Both the position numbers and the translations under genes were made by a program. This document shows, piece after piece, positions 41,154-52,857 of a DNA stretch of 64,000 nt. The DNA comes from Dimorphilus gyrociliatus. Taxonomy: Eukaryota > Annelida > Polychaeta > Dinophilidae. Under the pieces are notes generated by a model. The model searched no databases. It was not told the DNA's origin and was given only the letters and a program-made list of their open reading frames with translations. The stretch lies in assembly GCA_904063045.1 (NCBI GenBank), contig CAJFCJ010000009.1, positions 1,426,968 to 1,490,967 on the forward strand, read 5' to 3'. The number at the start of each line of letters is the position of its first letter. The stretch's first letter is position 1.

Positions 41154-44100
41154 CTATACTTCAGTAATTTTTTTATTCAGTTTTCCAGGGAAATCAATAC
41201 TAAAAGAATCGCTGACGGTGACGTCATCTAAATTGACGTCATCATACAGGTCGAGATCTATATCCGAAATAGGGTCGAGATGAAAGTAATCTTCGTCAGA
41301 CGCCATTCCAGGTCTGTAATTGTCGTATTCACTTTCGTAATCGCAGGAGTGTACTCCACTTGGATCAGAGCGCGATATTTCACTATTGAAGCTAGATAAG
41401 CTTCGAGCGTCGTCTGCCAGCTTCCGAGCGATTCTCAGTTGGTCGACGTCGACTGAATTCCTTACAGACGAAGCTCGAGAATTGCCGTCTTCTCCGTCAG
41501 AAGGGATGTAGTCCAGGCTTCGGCAGAGACGCTGGGTTTGAGGAACTTTTAATCGTCTTTTAACCTGAAAGGGTGGTGCTGCGGGACGAGTAGGAGAAGG
41601 AACAGCTTGAGGTACGTGAACGACACTTGAAGCTGTATCTGATGGTGTGTTTGAACTTGGCGTAGCTCTTGGCGATGGTGACAGAGGAACAGAGGGAGGG
41701 GGAGGTGGTGGAGGAGACGAAGGAGAAAAGTTTTTGAAAACATGTATATTATCTTGGCTATGAGAGGATGAGGAAGAAGCGTCGATATTACTCAAGATAC
41801 TTTTTTCTGGTAGTGAATACTGTCGCTGGAAGGCAGGATTTCTTACAACAACTGGTGAAACATGCGCCACTTGACGACGAGTAGGCGACTGTGTATGAGG
41901 GAAACGAGGGAAAATAGGATACCTATATCGAAAAGGTTGGCGAGATGCTTCGTCTGAGGAGACACTACGAACGTCCGAAACGTTTTCATAGTGGGGGGCA
42001 ATTGAGGCGACTGGAACGTTTTTAATCCTAGCATTTTCTGCTTCCGGATTACTTAATTTTGGCTTTACGTTCATCCAACCGCGTAATCGTTGTTGAAGTC
42101 CCAGATCCGTCGGATCTGATGCACTTACATGCATCTCTTTTTTGCGATTGTTTTTACTTTCATCATCCTCAGAAATACTTCTTAATGTGGACGCGGCAGC
42201 ATTTCTATAGTGAACAGTAGGAAGATCAGGTGATTGTGAAAGATTTCGAATAGCAGAGGTATTAGGCAAAGTGAGATTCTTCCTTTTCTTATTGTTGAAT
42301 CTCGGTGAAAGAAGAGGTTCGACCCCTTCGTATGGATTAATCCTATTTGGTACAGAAGAGGAGAGGGCAGCATCATTAGGCGACAAAAGATTTGTCGAGT
42401 AGTTTGGTACAGACGAGGCAGCTAACAATGATAGAGGACTAGTAGGTGTATTCTCAGCGGAACTTGTAGAACGCTTCGAGAGTAGAAAGTGTGTAATCAT
42501 AGTTCCTTTTCCTTTAACACGAACTGGTCCTCTGCAGCGAAACTTAAATCGGTGCTGAGTTAGTGTAACAACATCCTGAGTAACTTGAGTATAACCAGGC
42601 ACTCCAGTGCTTTCCATCCTACTGGCAACATTGACTGTATTACCCCATATATCGTATTGAGGTTTCCTAGCTCCAATTACACCGGCGATAACTGGTCCAA
42701 CATTGATACCAATTTTGAGTGAGAAGTTGTTATAAGAGTTCTCATTAAATTGGTGAAGTTTATCGCGAAAAGCCAAGGAGATATCTAGTATTGAGAGGAG
42801 ACATTCTATAGCTCCAGGGGTTGCCTCCATATCGGGATGGGACAACAGACCTGCTGCTGCCATATACGTACTTCCTATTGTTTTGATTTTGGTCACATTT
42901 TGGAATTCTTTTTCCTCAATGAGCTGTGTTTAGTAACAAATCAGAATTTAAGAATGACAATAAACTTGGTATCAATTATTCAATTAGTAACTCAAACCTC
43001 ATCAAAATCGGCTATTATTTCGTTTAATACCCTCATACATTCCAATCCCTGATTATTGGCATCTAGTTCCGTATAAAAATCGCTAAAATTAGGTATAGAT
43101 GCGAACATTACACCAACGCATGCGTAGTCTTGACTGTATAAACTGCAATGAGAGTAAGGTTGATAGCGTAAAAAATCGTCGGCGACATGAGCCGGTAAGA
43201 GATTACAAAGAATTTTCCTATTAATCGCCCTTAATGCGGCCATTTCTTGCGTTTCGCCGTCAGCTTGGCGTTTCCATAAGAAATCAATTCGGTGAGTCGA
43301 TTCTTGCTGGCGTGCAATCAAGTAAAAGACCAGAACAGTATGCAGGAGTATGATTGTGTTGAAAATTTTGGATGGAATTTCGGGTTGCATACGCTCGTCA
43401 AACTGACGATAGAGGGCGGCATGAGTGTATTGATGAAAGAGTACGAAACCACAGGATTTGATGGCTAAAATAATAAGACGGATGTAGGCTGGTATTTGTA
43501 CAAAGACACAAAAGGCTAGAAAGCCTAAAATGGCAGATAACGTTGCGTAAGTCGGTATAAAACAACTTAAGTGGCTTTGATCCGAACTGAGAGAAGCGAA
43601 CTCGGCAGAAATCGAACCGTGATTGCCTTCGGCACAGCATAGGACATTCACTTGGTTTAATAAGTCGATAAGGAGTAGACTAAAAATTGCAATCATCATT
43701 CGAACAACCCATACTCTAGACATACCGCATGTAAGGCATTGAATTTGACCAGCTAGGTACAGTATAAGAACAACCGTTGTCCACGAGAAGGAAATTAAAA
43801 ATATAACAAGTAAAATTATAGTTCTTGGCAGTACAAGAGCTTGAAGACAAGCACAACAAATGAGTATGAGCAGTGAACAAACCATTCCACTTCCGAACCA
43901 GTCGGCCTGTTCAGCTTGAAATCTTTTCTCTAGATCATGATCCTGAAAGATAAGTATGAAAGGAAAAGTCTGCTTCATCTTTTCACCGTAGAAATCGTTG
44001 GTGGTCGAAGCGAGTGTTTGCTTAAGTTCCTCGTCAATCTTGTCGAAAGCCTTACTTTGTCTAGAATTTCGTCCTCGATTTGTTCTAAGACGTTTACCAG

Positions 44101-46761
44101 CCACTTCAAATACGTCCGACAAAGGAGTTTCAGCGTTTAATTTAATTGCTGATAACAATTGAACAATACAGGAGCTAACTGATTTAAAAGACAGACGCCT
44201 CTGGCGTCTGTTTGTCTTGCTAAAAAACGTCGGATCCGCCTGCAAATAATTTATAAAGAAGATCTGATTAATTTCCTTACGTTTTTTTGTTTTCATATTC
44301 TTTATATAAATCATATGGTTAAGGGCTTTGAAGAAAGTTACATATTGTTTATGACGTTATTGCTACATTGTATATGGAATCAAGGGAAAAAATGGACAAA
44401 AAATGGACAGCTGTAGGCCTATATTTTAAACTAACAACTGCAAAAATAAATATGCATGTGGGGGGTAACCCGGTTGGTATCTGATATTATAATGTTAACT
44501 CACCTTGCGTTCATCCAAACGGGACGGAACTATAAAGTAGGTCACAACACCCTTAGACATTAACAATTTATCGTGCTGATAAGCTAATGAAGGCTCCACG
44601 CAATATTCGTCATGCAAATGTTCTAATGTTGCTGAAGAGATGTGTACCCGACCAGGGGAACCAGTCGATTCCATCCGATTAGCTATAGTTACGTCGTCAC
44701 TCCAGACATCATATTGCCATTTTCTTAGTCCTAACACACCAGATAATACTCTACCCGTGTGAATACCAACTCTCATATCTAAGTCTATTTCCAAGGCATC
44801 TCTAACAGCCGATATAGCGTCGATCATGTCTAAACCCATCGTAACAGCGCATCGAGCGTGATCCGGACGTGGTTCGATTAGACCGCTAACGCAGTAATAA
44901 CAATCGCCGAGTATCTTTATACGATGGCAGTGATTTTCTTTTGCCAGCTGGTCGAAACGGCTAAAGAGTTCATTGAGAATCTTGACCAGTTCTCCGGCTG
45001 AACATTGACCCGCAAGTGCGGTAAAACCGACTATGTCGGCGAATAAAATACTAACTTCCTCATGTAATTGTATGTATACTTTATGAAACATTCCCTGACG
45101 AGGTGATAAAACATCTTTCTTCACCTCCATCGCTATATGATTAGGTAAAACGGAAGATAATAGTTTTTCCAGGCGTTCGTTTTCTTCTTTCATATCCAAA
45201 CGCATCTCTATACAGTCACGCATACCTTTAAAGGCCTTTCTCCGAGAATGTTCAGTTCTCGAATGGACGACAACGCCGACAACATTGGCGCTTATAAATA
45301 GGATGCAATTTGCTACTAGCTGGAATTTATAAAGAAAAAACTCTCATCATATATAGCTTCCAGATGGAAAAAATACAAAAGCATGACGTCACGAACTACC
45401 TGCGCTCTACGTAGAAAGTTCAGAGAGTGCACGCAGCGTCTAAAAGAACACACTTACCTCTCGCCATAAATGAAGCGATGAAGCGGATAGAACAGCTGTT
45501 AGGGTGTGGGTAACCGGAAGAACGATACCCAAAGAAATCCCGACAAGTCCTGAAGCGGGTACTAAAGTGTAGATGAGTAACAAGGCTATAACGCATTGCC
45601 AGACCCCATCGGCTGTTGTCATTCGACGTCTGTGGTCCGAAGACCAACTCACCGGAAGTGAAATCACCACCCAAGCGACGACTAATGCCAAACATGCATA
45701 GCTGTGAGGGGACGAGAATGGGAGGAGTGTTTGAATTATTTGTTATCATAGTTGATAGTATTATTATCATACTTTGTAATATTTACAACCTATAGTTTAT
45801 TACTATTATCATTACTATGCATAATACTATTTTTTACTACCACTTTACAACATATACACTACCATTACTACCTATATTAAAGCCACTAGTATCTATTAAT
45901 TGTTGCATCTAGACCAACACAAACTATGAACAATGGCAAGACTAATGCTGCTTACACTCGTAGTACTGCATTTTGCAGTAGCTCTTCTGTTTTATAACTA
46001 TTTCTTTCTTTTTTTTCATGCAGTTGGTTGGAAAGAATATTTTTTGTACGTACGATATATCAAAGTAGAATTGTAACTATCATCTTTTAAAGCCTAATTA
46101 ACTGGGTTTTTTTTTCACAAGTAGGGCTAACCTGACACAATAGGCCTATTTCCAAAAGGGATAAGATCAGGTGTGTTTAGTATAGCTTTCCCAGTTTTAT
46201 TTTTTTTACCTATATACTCATATTCCCGAGAGGAGAGTTTGTGTTAATCGTCCGCGAATTTTGCACTTAACACATTATCGTACAATAAAAGTGAATCACG
46301 TGACTATTGAAAAAAAAGCGACTTGGTTAGAAAAGAGAAAGCCTTATTCAAAAGAAAAAGTCAACGGAGAGGGAAGAGCAGAATAAAAAATAATAATAAT
46401 AACAATAACAAACTAAATAGAGAATAACTTACCTTAGACAAGCGATTTGAGAGGGTGAGGCTCTAGATAGAGCTACAATGAGACACACAGAGAGGACGCA
46501 AGACGCCAAATGGAAGACGTCGGTGACTGTTGCTTGTTTCGTATAAACGACGGTCAACGAGGCGATTAAGGCGCTCGGTATCATTAAAACAATTAGAAGA
46601 ATAATTAGGGCTCGTCTTCTTGTTGGCCACATATATTGAGCGTATAACTGCCGAAGTTTGGGAGACTCGAACGCCTCTTTTCTACTGAACAATTTCATCC
46701 TCCTTAATAAACTGGCAACGTTATCGCCCGAGTTCTGCTGCACTAGCCGTTCGCTTTCCAT
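41154..46761 (-). CDS. ADCY1: Ca2+/calmodulin-type adenylate cyclase (ADCY1/rutabaga family)
   Basis: Five exons: 46761-46433, 45701-45458, 45319-44504, 44239-42998, 42923-41154; 1,466 residues. Two membrane bundles alternate with two cyclase domains. C1 carries both metal aspartates ([11 protein letters not shown] near residue 286; [14 protein letters not shown] near 330) and [19 protein letters not shown]2 carries [29 protein letters not shown] with the adenine-contact lysine, and [17 protein letters not shown]. The C1b segment ([18 protein letters not shown]) matches the calmodulin-binding region of ADCY1, so Ca2+ stimulation is likely. After C2 follow about 400 disordered Ser/Pro-rich residues with a polyproline run; vertebrate ADCY1 has a far shorter tail, rutabaga a longer one. 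It makes cAMP from ATP at the plasma membrane. A consensus CRE lies about 90 bp upstream of the start. Confidence 0.95.
46296..46304. promoter_or_regulatory. TCACGTGAC E-box in adenylate cyclase intron 1
   Basis: The same nonamer as in neighbouring promoters, here in the 731-bp first intron of the cyclase, about 130 bp inside the gene. Function inferred only. Confidence 0.35.
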
Positions 46762-48537
46762 TGCTGCATGTACTGCAAAGGCTGTAAAAAAATTTCGACC
46801 GAGTACGCGTTGAACCCTACTTGCTCGCCACCTAGAAACGATCGCTCTTTCGTGACGTCATCGCCTCGAATTTTCACCGGGCGAGGCTGCTTTCGGTCTG
46901 GAAAGAAGAAAAAACGGAGGCCTGAGAAAAATTCCAATCTTGTCAATACTCTTTTTTTTCTTGTATTGTAAATATCCGGCCTTTGTAGGCCTTTACTTAA
47001 AAAAGGCATGATATAAATATCATTTTCTTCCTTCTATATCCGACAGAAGGCGCATTAGGCCTAAGCCGAGTTTTCGTACCGGATGCAAATCGAATTCATT
47101 CTGAACATAAGGATTAATAACGCTATTGATCATTAATAAAACATACGATTTTAAAAAATAGCCTTTTCGGTTCGTTAATTCTCTTTGGTTAATCCACTTT
47201 AGCCCGCAAGTAAACCGCTTATTAAATGATAATGAATATACCTGACTAAAACGAATAACCAGTGAGATATAAGAGACGCCTGTGAAAGAGACGCTCTTTT
47301 CTCTCTCGACACATGAATAAAAAAAAAAGAAATTTAAAAAAGATATAAAGTAATTTTGTTGATTAATCATATAAAAACGTCTGCGCTAATACATATTCTC
47401 ATTGTGCAGTGTATGAATATACATCTACGGTATGTATAGGACAAACAATTTTTCCCAAAATGAATGCCGAATAGACGAATAGACGGCGTGATTGCAATAC
47501 CAGCGTTTAAACGTGTATAATTAATTAATAAATTAATCGAAAGAAGTTAACCGACAAGAGACGCTTGCTACATAGGTAAATTCTATTCATTATAAATGGG
47601 TACGAATATGGAAATTCTCAATTACGAATTGAATTATTTGTAGAAAACAAAAAAGACAAGTAATTTATGAGAAAAAAAGAAAAATAATACCTTATTCTCT
47701 TTTCTCTTTCTCTTCCCTTTTTTAGTTCTCATAAAGCACTAAATAAATTTACCTTGAAACGAACTTTCAAGGCCTATTTGTTTTATTTAGGCTTTTTAAA
47801 TTGAATTAATAGGAAAATAATAAAGGTTTAGTTTATAAATACCGAAAAGAAAGGTAAGGGAATTTTGATTAGGATGTTAAGATAAAAAACAAACATATAT
47901 AGGTCATACACAAACTAACGTATACTAATAGTAGTATCATTTATCTTCTGCCTTAGTTTGCTAATAAAATTAATGGTAAGATTAGGATGGAGAAAAAAAT
48001 GAGGAAGATTTGCAGTGGAGATAGAGATTATGGATGAAAGAGAGAGAAAATATTTCTGTATATAAATAATAATAATCAACGGGTACTATAATTTACAGTA
48101 GGTCTTTATGTGTTCAGCTGCAGGTTCGTTCTAAGTAAATAAACGAATGAAAGAATATTTCGCAATGATTAGAATTCCCTTGCAATTGATCTTTCGTTTG
48201 GAGAATTGTGTTTGTTAGCCCCATTTTACAATTCCATCTCTCATTTCCCTACTCCTTCCCTGTACTTCCCCACTAACTAGCTTATTACAGATGAAAAATA
48301 AATAAAATAAAAGTAAATGAGTCTCTTGGATAATGACGTCATATAACAGGTTTTTAAAAAGCTGAATGTAAACATCCTTAGAGTGAATATTTTTATTGAA
48401 AGGAGAAAAAAAAATAAAAGAAAATAGTATGTAAATATATTATAGATACTGCATATATACTGTGTACAAAGTATATATAACGTACACATTATATATAAAT
48501 ATGTTTATATATGTATTTATATATTTATGTTATAGAA
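46762..48537. other. intergenic region upstream of the adenylate cyclase
   Basis: 1.8 kb between two divergent starts. Contains a CRE (46853-46860) and a TAGGCCTA octamer (47056-47063). Minus-strand frames at 46743-47009 and 47020-47370 lack protein-like composition or a start context and were not accepted. The part from 47400 to 48530 is AT-rich; nothing recognised. Confidence 0.5.
46853..46860. promoter_or_regulatory. full palindromic cAMP response element
   Basis: TGACGTCA, the exact CREB/ATF consensus, 92 bp upstream of the adenylate cyclase ATG in a GC-richer patch (46840-46920). This suggests cAMP feedback on the cyclase gene; position and match are seen, function is inferred. Confidence 0.5.
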
Positions 48538-49461
48538 ATGAGCTCGCTAATTGGTCAACGAATTAGAACAAGAAATAACGGAGTTGATTCGAATCGAATC
48601 TTAATGCACGATGTAACTGAAAAAGGTTAATGGGAAAAAAAAGAAAAAAAAGCCACCCATCAAGCCTTCCCACTCTTATTTTTGCCTAATTTTTTCTCTC
48701 TTATATATTTATAGTTTTATATATTTCTTCTAGCATTTGAAGAGATTGAGCAAGATGGATTTGAAGAAGAAATTCCCGGAATGTCTAATAGTCGCAACTT
48801 GACGGTTAACGATCAACGAGAATTCGACGAGTTGCGGGAAATTTTTAATAGAGAGTACGAGACATTAACCGATGAATTTAGCGAAACGACAATTAAGCTT
48901 AAAGAAGTAGAAGATCATTATACAGTGGCGAAAGATGAAGTTATTCAACGCCGACAAGAGGTTCTTCAAGCGCAAATCGAATTAGACGAAATCAGTCAAC
49001 ACTTGGATATACTTAAACAAGAAACCGAAATCTTGAAAACAAATCACGTGGACATTCAAGCTGATAATGAGGTATGGATTAATCTTGTTACCCGGATTTG
49101 CACTAATGTATATTGTTATATTTAATGATTCATAACAACTTCTTTTTGATAGGGTTTGAGAATTCTGTCTGAAGTCTCAAAGGCATGGAAAGAAGGTTTG
49201 AATGGTCGAGATCAACTATTGAATTTCGACGAAATCCTCAAAGATCAATTACCTCGAGGTCAAACAGTAGACAGGCTATTAAATGAACGTCGAGTTGATT
49301 TGTGGAGTGTGTTTAATCCAGCTATCAGCTTTGAGCATCAGAGGCAAAAAGCCAACAGTAAATCGAATTTAAAGATAAGGTCGACAGTAAGAGTTCAATC
49401 GACCGCCAGTAAGACAAATGCACCTAACAAGTCCCAGTCGAGAATTATTTTCAATGACTAA
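48538..49461 (+). CDS. coiled-coil protein of unknown family
   Basis: Three exons: 48538-48625, 48734-49071, 49153-49461; 244 residues, phases 1 and 0. Residues about 55-150 are a Glu/Lys/Gln-rich coiled coil (for example EVIQRRQEVLQAQIELDEIS). The C-terminal 60 residues are basic and Ser/Thr-rich. No signal peptide or membrane helix. It converges with DNAAF5, separated by about 250 bp. A cytoskeletal or ciliary role would suit the neighbourhood, but that is a guess; I do not recognise the family. Confidence 0.75.
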
Positions 49462-49707
49462 TATATACAGTATCTGGTATGTTAGAAAAAGCTAAAAGTG
49501 ATACAATAAGAATCTTCAATTCGGATACAAGATTACTTTTTATCTAAATAGTAGCAAACCTTCTACACTCAGAACTAGGGCGATCTTATCCCAATAATAA
49601 ATAATAGCTATTAATTCAGAGCAACTTTACAGCTTTCTAAGAAACAAATTTTATAATTCAGTATGAAAAAATACCTAGAAAGAGGTAAATTAAAAAAAAA
49701 AACAATT

Positions 49708-52624
49708 TTAGGAAGAGTCAGTAGATTTCGTCTGGTAAGAGCTCTCCTCAAATTTCTTATCCTCTCTGTCATCCATATCCATTCTCCTTACACTTTCAGC
49801 CACTTCGTCAAGATATTGCATCGACCTATGTTTAAACCTTACCTCGGAGATTAGCTCAAGCAACATGGTAGGTTTAAGAGCGCCGCTCACTTTGAGAGCT
49901 TCAGCAACAGCATCTTGCACTTGTCGATTCTGATCGTCTAAGTGGACTAATAGAGTTTTGTAAATATCTTCCAGATGGGCCGAAAACAGCTGGACTTCGT
50001 AACCTTCGCGATTTTCAAAATATTTAAAATAAGATTCGATTGTTACTCCCGTCAGTATTCTAATTTCATCTGATACATCATCGAGACGCTTAATAATGTT
50101 GTGATAAGAGTCATGGACTATCTTCTCATCAAGATCTTCTGTGTCCTCTTTTTTCGAATTAAAAATACAATTTAAAACTCTTAGGGCAATTAATCGAGTC
50201 TCCTTTAAATCGTCTTCTATTAAGCTCATTAATGGTGTAAATAGTTTGCCGATTTTCCGAACGTGATTTTTATCGACCATTGCCCACACACAAGACACAG
50301 CTGCCGTCCTTACAGACGCCGCAACTCTTCCTGCTTGCCAAACAAAACAAGGTAGGATGCTGTCAGAAAGAAGTTCGTCAGCGCAATTTGATAAGCCCTT
50401 TCCACACTCTGCCGCCAGCATAGATCTTCCAATTAGTGTTAAAAATCTAGCCCTAATTTCTGGATCTCTTTCATCCCGTAAAGCATTCTTCAAAATTGGC
50501 AAAAGAGAACCGCTGACCTCGTCTAGGGTCGCAGCACCACATTCTATTAATAGGGTATCAACTATAAACCTATCGGCAGAGTATTTAGCCCAGCTCGAGG
50601 AGGATGGTAGTAAAGCTTCCAATAGCTTTCTCGCATGCTTCGATATAAAACTTTCTCGCTCATTCAAACCGACAGCTTTAGATACCATATCAATCAAACG
50701 GAAAGTTTCACTTTTTATCTTATTTGATTGACTAAGGGCGGATACGGTTATAAGAACGAAAAACATATCGAATTCTACATCAGTTATCGACTTTTGACAA
50801 ACTTCAATTAATGAGTTAAGGACGGACAATAAGGCTTTTTGTGTGTCTTCGTCGTTACTTTGGCAGACTTCCGGTAGGCACAATTTTTGGAAAATACGAG
50901 GAAGCAATGATGAAAGGACTTGACAACTACAACCTTTAGAGATCGATGATAGGATCAGCAACGAGCTTTTATTACCGGAGGTCAATTGCAATTGGTTTAA
51001 AGCGAGCTTACTCCAGACTTCCGCTTTAGCAAAGTAACCCAAAAGAGTAGCACTCTTTTCAGTCTGTTGTTTTTTTAAAAAACAATAACTTAAGGCTATT
51101 TTGAAAGTTCACTTACGTTTACTTACATAATTTCGAACTTTTTCGTCTTCATCAGTAATCGCTCTGGAAAGTGATTTTTGTTTTTTTTAACTATTCCCAT
51201 AAATCACTTACATTAATAACAAACCTGTACAAGGACGGGAGAATTTTGTCTATGTGTTGCGTAATATTCATTTCTTCATTAATTAGTAGGATATATAATA
51301 ATTGTGAGGCTTTAATTTTAGTTTCCGTCTTCCAATCGCCAAGGTCCCCGGCAAGACCAGGAGCAATCTTACTAAAGTGTAAATAGACTAATCTTCTGCA
51401 TCCTATATTTGGTCTGCTTACTGGAAATCGTTAAATATAAATATTTATACACTTCTTTACAGTATAGTTTAAAATTCAATCAATATATATATATTATATA
51501 TAAAATCTCAAGTAAACTTACATCCTTCCGGATAATGCTCAAGATTTTCAACTTCGAAATTCAAAGAATCTTTCAGCTCTTCTTCATTTTCATTAGCATA
51601 TTTTAAACCTAATAGTAATTATAGCTAATTAGTATGATGTACGACTCTTAAATTGATAAATATTTTGATTTTTTCCAGTGAACCGACCTACATCATGCCA
51701 AAGCCCATCTGCTGTTTCCTGAATATCAGGCATTTCATCTGCTATACTTGTTAACAATAGTGGAATTAACTTATGATGATACGAATATCTGCAATACAGG
51801 ATTATATGTTGTCAATTATTTATCTCATTGCTAAATTTAACTTAAATAAATGGAGACCTGTCTAATAAATTTAACAGCCATTCGCCAATTACTTTTGTTA
51901 TTTCCAATCTTACTACAGGAGTAGGATCGAATAGTCTTTGAGCAAAATTTGGAATAACTCTATCAACAGGCTTATTAGAACTGTTTAGTAATACTTGTCC
52001 AATAGCTTTAATGGCCTCTAGTCGAACTTTTGAATGTTGATGACCTAAACATTGCATCAGTGGACCAACTAGATTTTCAGCTTCATGAAAAAATCTCTCT
52101 TTTGAGAGAGTAGCCAACTTTGAGCAGCATTTGCAGCTTTCCTTTTTTACTTCATGAAATTTATCAAGGACGGTTCTACTTAAAATTTTTATCAAATCTT
52201 GAACATAGATCTCTAAGTTCGTTAGAGTGATATTCAGTAACTTTCCAATTAATTTAACTAAGTGTAGGCGTAACTCTTCCGATGGCTCTACAATTTCCTG
52301 CTGACCTAATCTTTGCAGTAAAACTGGAATAACCAAGTGCATAAATTCTTCAGGTTTTGAGACTCTTTCAACTGTTCTTGCCGTAAAGCTGATTGCATTT
52401 TCTCTTAAGTTTTCAACACTGTCAGAGAACAACTTTAGCACGTGCCTTATTATATCGCTCATAACATTGTCAAAGACAGTCGAATCTAAGCTTTCCTTTC
52501 TATCAACAGTCTCCTTACGAATTTCTTCAAACGCTTTCTTACGATTGAATCGAGACGGATCGGATAATAAATTGATACTACGACCAAGATTTTGGAGAAT
52601 ATCTTTTGCGGTTTTGTCGCTCAT
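49708..52624 (-). CDS. DNAAF5: dynein axonemal assembly factor 5 (HEATR2)
   Basis: Six exons: 52624-51858, 51788-51688, 51608-51522, 51420-51225, 51163-51127, 51063-49708; 847 residues (human 855). The whole protein is HEAT-repeat alpha-solenoid. Diagnostic matches to the family include [53 protein letters not shown] and [17 protein letters not shown]. The exon 2/3 junction uses a GTAG-gtcggt donor; this choice rebuilds the conserved [18 protein letters not shown] stretch. Family role: cytoplasmic preassembly of axonemal outer and inner dynein arms; loss causes immotile cilia. It is head to head with NUP107 across 233 bp that contain a TCACGTGAC box. Confidence 0.93.
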
Positions 52625-52764
52625 TTTTGGTATGAAATATTTGGAATTAACTGGTAAAGTTCAAATCCACTTGAACACTTTTATTTTAGATTTTGTATTG
52701 GAAACAATTATTGAATGAGTTAATTTTGTATTACGTTGAGTTTATAGACTTTTATAAACGGAAA

Positions 52765-52773
52765 TCACGTGAC
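52765..52773. promoter_or_regulatory. TCACGTGAC E-box in DNAAF5/NUP107 divergent promoter
   Basis: Near the middle of the 233-bp gap between the DNAAF5 start (52624, minus) and the NUP107 start (52858, plus). Exact repeat of the nonamer at 26679 and 59731. Confidence 0.5.
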
Positions 52774-52857
52774 TGAAAAAACCGAATTCAGTACGTGACG
52801 AACCAAAGATACAAGGTGTCCAAGCATATGTTAGAAGAATAAACTAATTACCCGACC

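Noticed and set aside
46743..47370. Two minus-strand frames upstream of the adenylate cyclase
   Set aside because: They overlap the promoter and leader, start at non-ATG or weak contexts and lack domain features; the cyclase model begins cleanly at 46761.
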